64,000 nucleotides of DNA. Origin: Sulfuricella denitrificans. Lineage in GTDB: Bacteria; Pseudomonadota; Gammaproteobacteria; Burkholderiales; Sulfuricellaceae. Under the pieces are notes generated by a model. It saw only the letters and a list, made by a program, of their open reading frames with translations, did not search any database and was not told the origin of the DNA. Position numbers and translations under genes: made by a program. Position 1 is the first letter of the stretch; every line of letters begins with the position of its first letter. The DNA is taken from the NCBI GenBank assembly GCA_002632355.1, contig NSJJ01000003.1, positions 1 through 64,000 of the forward strand. The letters are read 5' to 3'. This document shows, piece by piece, positions 1-7,559 of this stretch.

Positions 1-93
1 CTCACAACTATTGCCGACATGCCGCGAGCAAAGAACCGTTATCAGCGTAATTAGCTACAATAAGAGGTTCTTCAACGTAGCGAGAGCTAACCA

Positions 94-708
94 TTGCTAG
101 TCCTGATTGACGAAAGCGGCGATGCCGGTTTCAAGATTGCAAAAGGATCAACACCTCATTTCGTAGTGGCGATGGTGATTTTCCGCGATTTCAAGGAAGC
201 CGAGCGGGCCAGTGTTGCGATTGGCGGAGCGCGGGAGCAGTTGCGGGTCAAGTCGGAATTCAAATTCAACAAAAGCTCGCATCCTGTACGCGACGCCTTC
301 TTTGAAGTTGTGAACCCGTTCCACTTTAGCGTGCGTGCTGTTGTTGTTCATAAGTCCCAAATCTACAGCGACAACCTGCGGGAAAATAAGGAGATGTTCT
401 ACAACTATTTCGTGAAACTGCTCTTGAAGCACGATAACGATGTGTTGCAAGGCGCTCGGGTGAAAATTGATGGCAGTGGAGACCGCGAATTCAAGCGGGA
501 GTTGGAGCGTTACCTGAAACAGCAGATTCAGACAGGGAAAATCGCCAGCGTCAAATTTGCTGAATCACACCGGGACAATTTGATCCAACTGGCCGACATG
601 GCTGCCGGGGCGATTGCGCGCTCTTACCGCGATGACGACAGAAAGCACGCCGACCGCTGGCGCAAAATGCTAGCCGGAAAAATAGAAGACGTTTGGGATT
701 TCAAATAA
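94..708 (+). CDS. DUF3800 domain protein
   Basis: A 204-residue protein that opens with LIDESGDAGF, the acidic motif that starts DUF3800 proteins. A later conserved acidic segment (HRDNLIQLADMAAGAIARS, near residues 157-175) matches the second DUF3800 block, where family members carry Asp residues of an RNase H-like fold. The family has no settled biochemical role; it is common on mobile elements and is suspected of nuclease activity. The start is TTG because an in-frame TAA lies two codons upstream and the motif begins immediately. No signal peptide or membrane segment is visible. The gene stands alone at the left end of the accessory region. Confidence 0.8.
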   Translation: MLVLIDESGDAGFKIAKGSTPHFVVAMVIFRDFKEAERASVAIGGAREQLRVKSEFKFNKSSHPVRDAFFEVVNPFHFSVRAVVVHKSQIYSDNLRENKEMFYNYFVKLLLKHDNDVLQGARVKIDGSGDREFKRELERYLKQQIQTGKIASVKFAESHRDNLIQLADMAAGAIARSYRDDDRKHADRWRKMLAGKIEDVWDFK

Positions 709-795
709 GGAAGAGGGTCGCCCTTGCGACCTAGGCTGGCGAGATGCCAACCAAGCACACCATCCGGTGACGATTCGGATCGCAAGGACTAGGTG
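706..795 (-). ncRNA. Candidate small RNA antisense to the DUF3800 gene end
   Basis: Downstream of the leftward promoter the minus strand can fold into a stem closed by CACACC/GGTGTG with an inner ATCCG/CGGAT helix. A second stem (AGGTCGC paired with the GCGACCCT side, about 714-732) follows and is trailed by a pyrimidine-rich tract. This looks like a short transcript with a weak terminator. It matches no RNA family I recognise and is inferred from sequence alone. Confidence 0.25.
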
Positions 796-800
796 TGCGG

Positions 801-829
801 ACTATAAAACCGGAATCATCCCCTGTCAA
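801..829 (-). promoter_or_regulatory. Near-consensus sigma-70 promoter facing left
   Basis: On the minus strand TTGACA (824-829) is followed after exactly 17 bases by TATAGT (801-806). Transcription should start near 795 and run left toward the 3' end of the DUF3800 gene. No minus-strand gene follows, so the product would be a small or antisense RNA. Confidence 0.6.
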
Positions 830-938
830 CACCAATTTATCCCACATTTCCCGCCTTATCCCGCTTTACCATCTGACCGCTCACCCGTGCGGGCATCACC
901 GCCATTGTAAACCGGCCAAAGCCGGAACAATGGCGCGA

Positions 939-1405
939 CAGTCACGGGGCTTGCAATAAAACCCCGCAAGCCCCGCGCCTTCGCTAGCGCGTCACGTACT
1001 CCACGCCCGCCAGAGGCTACGCCACTGGCTTTGTGGCTCCGGCCACATCCAGCAACCCTTCGTTACCGCCTCATGGCTTCGCCAACAGGCTACCCCATAC
1101 CAATCTGACAAAGCGCCGAAGGCATCCACCCGCCATCGGCTATCCGCTCTTGCCGCGTTGGGCTCGCTCCGATTCCGCCGCCGCTTCACCACTGCGGCCT
1201 TCATGGCTTCGCCCAACCCCACGGCTACGCCATCAAGCCCTTGCGGTTTGCCGGCGGCTAGTTCCGTGCAGCCTGGTCATCCTGTACCGTCTCGGCGTTG
1301 GTGCATGGTCTTGTCGGGCGGCAAAGTAACATAATGCCGGAAATTATGCGCAATGGCCCAAGGGCCACAGTCCGGCTTGCGCCCGCACAATTTGCATTAT
1401 GCTAA
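939..1405 (-). repeat. Left copy of a diverged inverted repeat
   Basis: The reverse complement of this segment matches 7174-7545. The best blocks are 35 identical bases (1163-1197 against 7383-7417), the adjoining CGATGGCGGG and TGCCTTCGGCGCT blocks, and the hairpin block 939-974 against 7500-7534. The inner end is an imperfect palindrome with arms at 1330-1337 and 1394-1401 and a perfect apex palindrome at 1354-1367. TTATGTTAC sits at the same place in both copies (1326-1334 here, read on the minus strand). Relative insertions and deletions show that the copies are old. Confidence 0.7.
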
Positions 1406-1534
1406 ATTGCCACCCGGTCTTGTTCTTGATTCCCCGCCCGCCCAGCGGGTCAGGCTGTGCGGGGTCGCGCTGCGCTGCTCCTTTCCCGCCCATCTTGCCC
1501 CGCTCCCATCCGCCCGCCGGGCTCCCTCAAGATC

Positions 1535-1559
1535 AAAAAAAGCGGCTCGTGGCCGCTTT
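1535..1559 (-). terminator. Rho-independent terminator of the tandem HU gene
   Basis: On the minus strand an 8-bp stem (1552-1559 with 1539-1546, five-base loop) is followed by a T run (1540 down to 1535). It begins 22 bases after the stop codon of the tandem HU gene. Confidence 0.8.
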
Positions 1560-1581
1560 CCTGGCTGGATGCTGGCTGCGT

Positions 1582-2136
1582 TTAGTTCACGGCTTCCTTC
1601 ATCGCAGCCGCCGGGCTGAATTTGCCGCCCCTGTTGCGCGTCCGGGAGGCACGGAACTTGGGAAGCCGGGCAGCAGGAATCCTGATGGTTGCACCGGTCT
1701 GCGGGTTGCGGCCATTGCGGGCGGCACGTTTGCCCACGTAGAAGCTGCCGAAGCCGAGCAGGGATACGACATCGCCTTTCTTTAGCGCACCTTTCAGGGC
1801 GGCCTTAAAGGCGTCCAGCGCCATCCTGGTGGCATTTGCTGACTGGCCGGTATTGTTGCTGATTTCGGCAAGCAGTTTGCTTTCGCTGAACAGGGGCGCA
1901 CCTGTGGTGCGGCGATAGCCGGTGTAGGTAAGCGGTTCACCGGTGCGCGGGTTGCGCCCGGCACGTTGGGTGGCTTCGCCTCGGGTGAAGCTGCCCAGGC
2001 CACGCAGCAGTATGCGCTCGCCTGTGTCGATGTGGGTCTTGATGCTGGTTTCCAGCGCGTTCAACATTTGCTGGGCGGCGGTTTTGCTGATGGCGGCATC
2101 TTTGGCTATCTGGTCGATGGTTTCGGCTTTGTTCAT
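1582..2136 (-). CDS. Two fused HU/IHF-type DNA-binding domains
   Basis: A 184-residue protein with two complete HU/IHF-like domains in tandem. The first (residues 1-80) starts MNKAETIDQIAKDAAISK and contains GLGSFTRGEATQRAGRNPRTGE, the DNA-binding arm. The second (about 82-184) contains LLGFGSFYVGKRAARNGRNPQTG followed by a basic proline-rich tail. Ordinary HU and IHF subunits are about 90-100 residues and act as dimers, so this chain could form an intramolecular pseudo-dimer that bends DNA. The domains differ clearly, which suggests an old fusion. The gene is monocistronic with its own terminator. A 13-bp inverted repeat sits just upstream, and its near arm contains the ribosome binding site (AAGGGG). 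Confidence 0.85.
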   Translation of the reverse strand: MNKAETIDQIAKDAAISKTAAQQMLNALETSIKTHIDTGERILLRGLGSFTRGEATQRAGRNPRTGEPLTYTGYRRTTGAPLFSESKLLAEISNNTGQSANATRMALDAFKAALKGALKKGDVVSLLGFGSFYVGKRAARNGRNPQTGATIRIPAARLPKFRASRTRNRGGKFSPAAAMKEAVN

Positions 2137-2142
2137 TTGTAA

Positions 2143-2193
2143 CCCCTTGATTTGTTGTGAATGACGATATATTCCTTAGCACAAATCAAGGGG
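2143..2193. promoter_or_regulatory. Perfect 13-bp inverted repeat upstream of the tandem HU gene
   Basis: CCCCTTGATTTGT (2143-2155) is repeated as its exact reverse complement at 2181-2193, 25 bases apart. One arm overlaps the Shine-Dalgarno region of the HU-fusion gene, so it could be an operator or an RNA hairpin that hides the ribosome binding site. The rest of the 313-base gap up to the lipoprotein at 2450 shows no gene and no promoter I can assign. Confidence 0.5.
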
Positions 2194-2449
2194 AATTGCA
2201 AGATGGCGTGACTGGGCGGGTGTTGCTATCGGGGATGAGCGGAAATTCTTTTTGCTGTGGCTCATCCTGTGAGCCTTGGCGGCTGTAATCTTGTGCACAT
2301 GGGCCGGAAAATATGGAGTTACAGGGGGGGCAATAATGGGCTCTGGTGCTGTACTGCCCATTACCAGACATTTGAATATAGGGGATTCCCTTATGTTCGA
2401 GTGGCCAATTAAAGATAACAATGTCTAAATTCACAATAAGGGTTATAGC

Positions 2450-3001
2450 ATGAAAAAAACAATAGCCTCGGTGCTTTCCGCAACGATTACACTTGCTGGC
2501 TGTGCCACCGCCTCAAGAGACATTGCATCAAACTATGTTTCACCCATGCAGTTCCAGTCTTACGACTGTAATCAACTTTCCAGCGAAATGCAGCGCATCC
2601 AAGGTAAAGTCAACCAGCTTGGCGGTCGCCTCGATGAAGCGGCATCAAACGACAAAGCAATTATGGGTGTAGGTTTAATCCTGTTCTGGCCTGCATTATT
2701 TGCGCTTGGCGGCACGAAACAACAAGAGGCCGAATATTCACGCCTGAAAGGTGAATATGATGCCGTTCAACAATCTGCTGTCGCAAGAAAATGTCCTGGC
2801 GCCGTGGGGGCGACAATCGAGGCCACAAAAAGCCCTGAAAATCAGCAAGCCGACTCTCAGCCATCTTCATTAACCCTTGCCACCGCTCCAACTCAATCCA
2901 AAGAAGAAAAACTCAAGGAATTAAAGCGGTTGAATGATGCTGGCTTGATTAGCGCTGAAGTGTATTTGACGCAGCAAAAAGCAATATTGGCTAATCCATA
3001 A
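2450..3001 (+). CDS. Lipoprotein with C-terminal SHOCT domain
   Basis: A 183-residue lipoprotein: the signal peptide ends in LAGC (Cys about residue 18). The middle contains a helical stretch and a hydrophobic glycine-containing segment near residues 74-90 (MGVGLILFWPALFALGG). The last 30 residues are a SHOCT short helical domain (EEKLKELKRLNDAGLISAEV), typically an oligomerisation or interaction module with an (LKxLxxAGLITxEEF) pattern. Its SHOCT domain is almost identical in DNA and protein to that of the lipoprotein at 3105, and the gene at 3826 carries a related motif. Function unknown; it is probably part of an envelope system with its neighbours. Confidence 0.75.
   Translation: MKKTIASVLSATITLAGCATASRDIASNYVSPMQFQSYDCNQLSSEMQRIQGKVNQLGGRLDEAASNDKAIMGVGLILFWPALFALGGTKQQEAEYSRLKGEYDAVQQSAVARKCPGAVGATIEATKSPENQQADSQPSSLTLATAPTQSKEEKLKELKRLNDAGLISAEVYLTQQKAILANP
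2912..2949 (+). repeat. 38-bp direct repeat, copy 1 (SHOCT-coding)
   Basis: These 38 bases differ from 3702-3739 at only two positions. They encode LKELKRLNDAGL in both lipoproteins, whose other regions are unrelated. Confidence 0.85.
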
Positions 3002-3104
3002 CCGCATTGCAAAATCAGCTGAAATTGCTGGGTGGCAGAACCAATTAACTCCCATTTCGACCATGTTAAAATAGCCAACATCATATAAATCAAGGGGAAT
3101 ATTC

Positions 3105-3785
3105 ATGAATAACAATTTTCTTGGCTTCGTCATTTTAGGCTGCCTTGTTTTTCTTTCTGGATGCGCTACGCCTGCCAGGGTGGAGCAAATGGTGGTTAGC
3201 GGGACACCCTCCCAGCGTATCGCCGCAACACCGTTGCGCAACAACGTCGCCGTTCACGATGTAACTGGCGGGCAGGAAACCAACCCGATGTGGAAATCGA
3301 ATGTCGGAAGCAGTGAATTCTCGAAAGCCCTTGAAGAGTCGTTACGCACTGTTGGTCTACTTGCGGCCAATCGCCAGGCTGGGAGCCACACTCTGACAGT
3401 GCATCTCCAGAACGTGGATCAACCTTTCATGGGCCTTGATATGACGGTCACAGCAGCGGTTAACTATATCGTTGCCGAGCGCGCAACTGGTAAAGAGGTT
3501 TTCAATAGAACAGTCGCGGTTCCGTACACAGCGAAGTTTGGCGATTCCCTATTGGGCGTGGAACGTTTAAAACTCGCAAATGAAGGCGCTATCCGGACAA
3601 ACATTTCCCAGCTAATCGAGGAATTATTCCGACTCAAAATTGATAATGTTTCAATTAATGGATCATCCTCAACAGATACTACACAATCTAATGAAGACAA
3701 GCTCAAGGAATTAAAACGGTTAAATGATGCTGGCTTGATAAGCAAAGACGTGTACCTAGAACGGCAAAATGCAATTCTTAGGTAA
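3105..3785 (+). CDS. Lipoprotein with C-terminal SHOCT domain
   Basis: A 226-residue lipoprotein with a signal peptide ending in LSGC (Cys about 22). The body (about 25-185) is predicted mixed alpha/beta, with a fold-like pattern reminiscent of small outer-membrane-associated lipoproteins, but I do not recognise the family. It ends in a SHOCT domain (EDKLKELKRLNDAGLISKDV). The start is supported by AAGGGGA nine bases upstream, in a leader (AAATCAAGGGG) that also precedes the tandem HU gene. It lies in the same direction as the lipoprotein before it and the nuclease-domain protein after it, with short gaps that suggest one transcript. Confidence 0.75.
   Translation: MNNNFLGFVILGCLVFLSGCATPARVEQMVVSGTPSQRIAATPLRNNVAVHDVTGGQETNPMWKSNVGSSEFSKALEESLRTVGLLAANRQAGSHTLTVHLQNVDQPFMGLDMTVTAAVNYIVAERATGKEVFNRTVAVPYTAKFGDSLLGVERLKLANEGAIRTNISQLIEELFRLKIDNVSINGSSSTDTTQSNEDKLKELKRLNDAGLISKDVYLERQNAILR
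3702..3739 (+). repeat. 38-bp direct repeat, copy 2 (SHOCT-coding)
   Basis: Second copy of the 2912-2949 segment, with two G-to-A differences. It encodes the SHOCT domain of the second lipoprotein. Confidence 0.85.
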
Positions 3786-3825
3786 ACCGTAACTTGGCAA
3801 ATGCAATCAAGAAAATGGGGGGGCT

Positions 3826-5376
3826 ATGTTGGGGGATACAGCGATTGGTATCATTATAGGCATCGGCGCCATTTCGATATATTTGGTGAACGATACTGTC
3901 AAAAAGAAGAAGGCGATGGACTCCAAGAAGAATGAAATGGACTCCAAACTGAAGGCACTCCCCGATTTTTGCCCTACTCACCGCATTTTTGGGTGGCTTG
4001 GTCAGTCAGGGCTTGCGGTCGATGTTACGAGAAAAAAAGTCTGTCTTATTACTAACTCGGACACAGACGTATTCTATCGGATGATTTCTTACAAGGACAT
4101 TCTTTCTGTTGAACTGATCGAGGATGGTATATCTACCACAAAGACATCCAGATTGTCGCAGAGTGGTGGCGCGGCTGTCGGCGGCATTCTATTGGGCGGA
4201 GTAGGCGCTATTGTAGGCGGCCTATCCGGAAAACGAGAGACATCCGAAAAAGTCGAAAATATAGATCTACGGCTTACCGTGAACGATACGGACGCTCCAT
4301 TGCATACTATCACTTTTCTAAAAGTGCCTATAGAAAAAGCCATGTCCATTTACGCCAAGCAAAATCAAGCCGCCCGACTATGGTATGGAATCATAGATGT
4401 ACTCATAAAAAGCGCTGATTCTGAGAATAAATCTTTGCCTTTTTCTGAGCTTAATGAGGCATTACCCTCCACACCCGTCTACGTCGACGATGAGATCAAG
4501 AAACTCCAAGACCTCCATGCTACCAGCGCATTGACCGCAGACAAATTCCAGCAGCAAAAGAATGAAGAGAAAATTCGAATAGCCAAGTCATATATAACAG
4601 AGATTATCAACGCGCATCTATCAACCTTGGCAACCAAACACCGTCAGTCGATTGTTACTGACGAATATGGTGCGGTGGATATATCAGGATGGTCAAAGGA
4701 AATAGACTACTTCGTGGATAAAGTTCTCTGGGCTGATCCTCTTGTTGCGGCTTATCTGGGTGGCATAGACACGGGGGAACTTGTTGGTGATGCTTTGGCT
4801 GCAATTACAAAACGCCAAGATGATTTTTTCGCACAGCAAGAAAAGGGACAAAAGATTCCGCAATGGAAACTTGATAAGTTAAAACAACACGTTGATGACA
4901 TTAACCGAAAAAGCACAGAGCGAATGCGTGAGGCAAAGAACCTCATAAATGAACTTGTCACAAATTACCGCATAAATGAAATAGAAAATCCTTCGCAACA
5001 TTCATTGATTGATGTTGATAGTCTTGATCCGATCCAATTTGAACACTACTGCGCAGACATCCTGAGGAATGGCGGATGGAGTGCACGGGTCACACAAGCA
5101 TCCGGCGATCAGGGAATTGATGTAATTGCCACGATTGGCAACATCAAGGCAGTATTCCAATGTAAAAAATATTCCCAGCCCGTGGGCAATGCATCTGTTC
5201 AAGAGATTTTTGCTGGCAAACAACATGAACAGGCTCATGTGGCAGCCGTGGTGAGTAACGCAACCTTTACTTCATCGGCAAAGCAACTGGCGTCAAGCAC
5301 AGGGGTTTATTTGCTTCATTACAGCGAACTTGACCAGTTTTCTCAAGAATTGTATTCCGTGATTACCCCCCGTTGA
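3826..5376 (+). CDS. Membrane-anchored glycine-zipper protein with SHOCT-like motif and Mrr-type nuclease domain
   Basis: A 516-residue multidomain protein. An N-terminal membrane helix (about residues 4-21) is followed by a basic stretch. A glycine-rich hydrophobic segment near 110-135 (GGAAVGGILLGGVGAIVGGL) resembles glycine-zipper membrane segments. Around residues 223-250 a helical pair (DDEIKKLQDLHATSALTADK) resembles SHOCT. From about 400 to the end it matches the Mrr/restriction-endonuclease-like fold: DPIQFEHYCADILRNGGW, then GDQGIDVIA and FQCKK, giving the D...QxK catalytic signature (about 427-447). Mrr domains cut DNA; tied to a membrane this could be a surveillance nuclease, but that is inference. 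It lies in a run of lipoprotein genes. Confidence 0.75.
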   Translation: MLGDTAIGIIIGIGAISIYLVNDTVKKKKAMDSKKNEMDSKLKALPDFCPTHRIFGWLGQSGLAVDVTRKKVCLITNSDTDVFYRMISYKDILSVELIEDGISTTKTSRLSQSGGAAVGGILLGGVGAIVGGLSGKRETSEKVENIDLRLTVNDTDAPLHTITFLKVPIEKAMSIYAKQNQAARLWYGIIDVLIKSADSENKSLPFSELNEALPSTPVYVDDEIKKLQDLHATSALTADKFQQQKNEEKIRIAKSYITEIINAHLSTLATKHRQSIVTDEYGAVDISGWSKEIDYFVDKVLWADPLVAAYLGGIDTGELVGDALAAITKRQDDFFAQQEKGQKIPQWKLDKLKQHVDDINRKSTERMREAKNLINELVTNYRINEIENPSQHSLIDVDSLDPIQFEHYCADILRNGGWSARVTQASGDQGIDVIATIGNIKAVFQCKKYSQPVGNASVQEIFAGKQHEQAHVAAVVSNATFTSSAKQLASSTGVYLLHYSELDQFSQELYSVITPR

Positions 5377-5404
5377 CAGGTTTAATCTGGAGAATTTCAA
5401 CTTA

Positions 5405-6658
5405 ATGAAAACAACCTCTTTGCTTGCCGCCCTGATCCTTTCTTTATCTGGTTGCGCCACCTTCCCCCAAACCCCAGAAGCCGAGGCGTCTTTCTACGTT
5501 GATGCAGCCAAATCCTCTGTCTCGAAGGGTGAGGGATACGCCGCTGCGACTAATGCTGATGTTGCACTGACTAAACCAACTGGCGGCCAGAAAGTGCGTG
5601 ATATGGTCGCAGAGTATCCAAAAATTCGTGAATATTACCGCTCGGCTAAGGAGAAAGAGATTGCGGAGATGTCGCTCGTTTACCAACCGATAGCAATTCA
5701 CGAGAGATTGTTACTAGCAAAATCTGCCGGCCTTTTTTCTGAAAATGACATGAATGACTTAATGGCGAAACTGAAGAAGGCAGTCTCTGACGCCAACCTG
5801 AGTGGGTCCATCCCCTTCGATTTGAGTGATAACCTTGGCCTGTTCCCCGACCTCCAGACACCGGAGCATCAGGCGATTATGCGGGATAGGACGATCAAGA
5901 ACCTCCAATTAGAGATTGGATTCAGGCGTATAGTGCCTTTGGTTACGTATATCCAGAAGGTAGGCTCTACGTCCGACGAAGGTAAACGGATCGAAAGCCT
6001 ACTACCTTCGATGAATATTAAACGTGATGAAATTGATATTGTTGCTAAGGTTTACCCAGCATTCGCGGCGGCGCGCAAAGAAGCAATTACGAGGCGTGTT
6101 CTTTTGAAGGTCAAAAACGGAGATCGTCTTTTTGCTGATGATATTCAGCAGGCGTTACGCTCCCAACTTCGCGGGATTGACTGGGTGACTGAGATTGGCC
6201 CGAAAGTAACAATTTTAGGGATTGAACGAGTACGCAACGATGAGCGGACGCTGCCTGAGCGAACCCAGACGATCACGTATTCACAGGGGCAGGTTAACTT
6301 TCTCAGTGGTGCGCTGCTCATGCCCCGTAACGCATCTTACTTATATGAAGTCATCTCAGGAGGTGCGGAGATCGAGTACGGGTACGTGGTTGATGCTATT
6401 TCAGAGGGCAAAACGATCTACGAAAAGGTGATTCGTGGAAAGGTGGGTGGAGAGTACCAACGTTGCCAAAATGAGCGAATTCAAAATGTATTTGGCGGCG
6501 TTAATCCAGCCACTTTTGTGGCGAATGACGACCAGAAACAACGCTGTTCTGGCCCAAGCGCTACCTCATTGGACCAGCTTCGTAACGAAGTACTGTCGAA
6601 AGTGGTAGAAGGCGTGAGAGAGATGCCAGCAATAAAAGCCGCAGAAGAATTAAAATAG
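5405..6658 (+). CDS. Large putative lipoprotein of unknown function
   Basis: A 417-residue protein with a lipoprotein signal (LSLSGC, Cys about 17). The rest is soluble and mostly helical in its first half; residues 250-320 look beta-rich. I recognise no family, catalytic motif or metal site. It starts 28 bases after the nuclease-domain gene and is followed after 16 bases by a small membrane protein, so it is probably co-transcribed with the SHOCT/nuclease cluster. A Cys near residue 352 and two more near 379-384 could form disulfides in the periplasm. Confidence 0.65.
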   Translation: MKTTSLLAALILSLSGCATFPQTPEAEASFYVDAAKSSVSKGEGYAAATNADVALTKPTGGQKVRDMVAEYPKIREYYRSAKEKEIAEMSLVYQPIAIHERLLLAKSAGLFSENDMNDLMAKLKKAVSDANLSGSIPFDLSDNLGLFPDLQTPEHQAIMRDRTIKNLQLEIGFRRIVPLVTYIQKVGSTSDEGKRIESLLPSMNIKRDEIDIVAKVYPAFAAARKEAITRRVLLKVKNGDRLFADDIQQALRSQLRGIDWVTEIGPKVTILGIERVRNDERTLPERTQTITYSQGQVNFLSGALLMPRNASYLYEVISGGAEIEYGYVVDAISEGKTIYEKVIRGKVGGEYQRCQNERIQNVFGGVNPATFVANDDQKQRCSGPSATSLDQLRNEVLSKVVEGVREMPAIKAAEELK

Positions 6659-6674
6659 TCATTGATTGTAAGAA

Positions 6675-7004
6675 ATGAGCGGAATAATTGTACTTATAGC
6701 GTTCTTCTGGGCGCTTTCGAAACATCCAGAAGCCGCAATAAAATTATTTGGGGTTTTGTTACTTTTGTTTTTGGTTAGCATGTGCTCCTCGGCCAAAGAA
6801 AAAAAACAGCAACAACCGCAACCAATAAAAACATCAGTCAACAACATGGAGCCGCCGAAGAAACAAGCGGAGCACAAGACTGCTGAGTTGATGAAATGCA
6901 CTGACAATAAAGGCAATGTAATCTTTACAACAGACCCGCAATCCTACATAGAGCCTTTGAAATGTATAGATTTGATGGAGGCGGCAAAGGGAGGAACACC
7001 CTAA
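6675..7004 (+). CDS. Small membrane protein with DUF4124-like tail
   Basis: A 109-residue protein with two adjacent hydrophobic stretches at the N terminus (about 3-14 and 22-37), then a Lys/Gln/Pro-rich linker. The tail KCTDNKGNVIFTTDPQSYI resembles the short DUF4124 pattern of periplasmic proteins (residue, D-G-V-x-Y-T-D-P), with Cys residues near 76 and 98. Function unknown. It is the last gene of the plus-strand run and is followed by the right inverted repeat. Confidence 0.6.
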   Translation: MSGIIVLIAFFWALSKHPEAAIKLFGVLLLLFLVSMCSSAKEKKQQQPQPIKTSVNNMEPPKKQAEHKTAELMKCTDNKGNVIFTTDPQSYIEPLKCIDLMEAAKGGTP

Positions 7005-7559
7005 ACGAATGCACAGCGTTGTTATGGTGCATGCAATCTTATTTCCGCCCGCGACCACGCCGCAAAAAGCGAAGGGGCGACGCCCCACCAGCCCCGTTTT
7101 GCGGCCTTCCCCCACCGGGGGCAAGGGGGCGATGGTTTGCCTTGTGGCGGTTTTTACCCGCCAGGGCGCAAGACATAACCGCTTCTTATGCGAACCCGAA
7201 GGGCGGGCGGTTTCATGCCCGGCGTGTCGCTTTGCATAAGACGCGGTTATGTTACAAACCGCCACAGATGCCAGCGCAAGCGCGACAAGACCGCGAACCG
7301 TGGCAGGGGCACGGAACTGGCCGACTGCCACCGCACTAGCCGCCTGCGAACCGCAAGAGCCTTGCGGGGTTCTTCGCTAGGCCCGCAGTGGTGAAGCGGC
7401 GGCGGAATCGGAGCGAGTCCAACGTGGCTGGTGCGGCAAGCCGATGGCGGGTTTATGCCTTCGGCGCTCTGTCAGGTGGGTACGGAATAGCGATGGCCCG
7501 GGGCTTGCGGGGCTTATAGCAAGCGCCGTGACTGAGCGGGCAGGTGGTACGACGGTATG
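7005..7559. other. Non-coding stretch carrying the right inverted repeat
   Basis: I see no supported gene in these 555 bases. They hold a long palindrome (7143-7266) and the right copy of the repeat also found at 0.94-1.4 kb. The stretch is more GC-rich than the lipoprotein genes to its left. The primase gene ends at 7560 on the opposite strand. Confidence 0.6.
7143..7545 (+). repeat. Right copy of the inverted repeat with attC-like hairpin
   Basis: The left end is a strong imperfect palindrome: arms 7174-7192 and 7234-7251 (CATAACCGC...GCGGTTATG), extended outward by TGTGGCGGTTT (7143-7153) against its complement at 7256-7266. The block after it matches the reverse complement of the left copy, including 35 identical bases at 7383-7417. 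The palindrome differs in sequence from that of the left copy but keeps its position and the terminal TTATGTTAC (7247-7255). This combination of variable stem and fixed ends recalls integron attC sites, but the core boxes are not canonical and no integron integrase is present. Confidence 0.65.

Larger units (their letters stand above)
709..1581. other. Non-coding stretch with promoter, hairpins and left inverted repeat
   Basis: I see no convincing gene in these 870 bases; the open frames are GC-rich, unlike known proteins and not preceded by ribosome binding sites. The stretch holds a strong leftward promoter (801-829), the hairpin with arms at 944-953 and 965-974 (GGGGCTTGC stem), the left copy of the inverted repeat shared with 7.15-7.55 kb, a second hairpin at 1330-1401, and the terminator of the tandem HU gene. 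Confidence 0.6.

Noticed and set aside
706-795. tRNA or 6S RNA at the left promoter
   Set aside because: No T-arm motif or cloverleaf is present, and the segment is too short for 6S RNA.
1326-7266. Integron cassette array
   Set aside because: The hairpins look attC-like but no integron integrase or attI is visible and the core boxes deviate, so I kept only a comparison.
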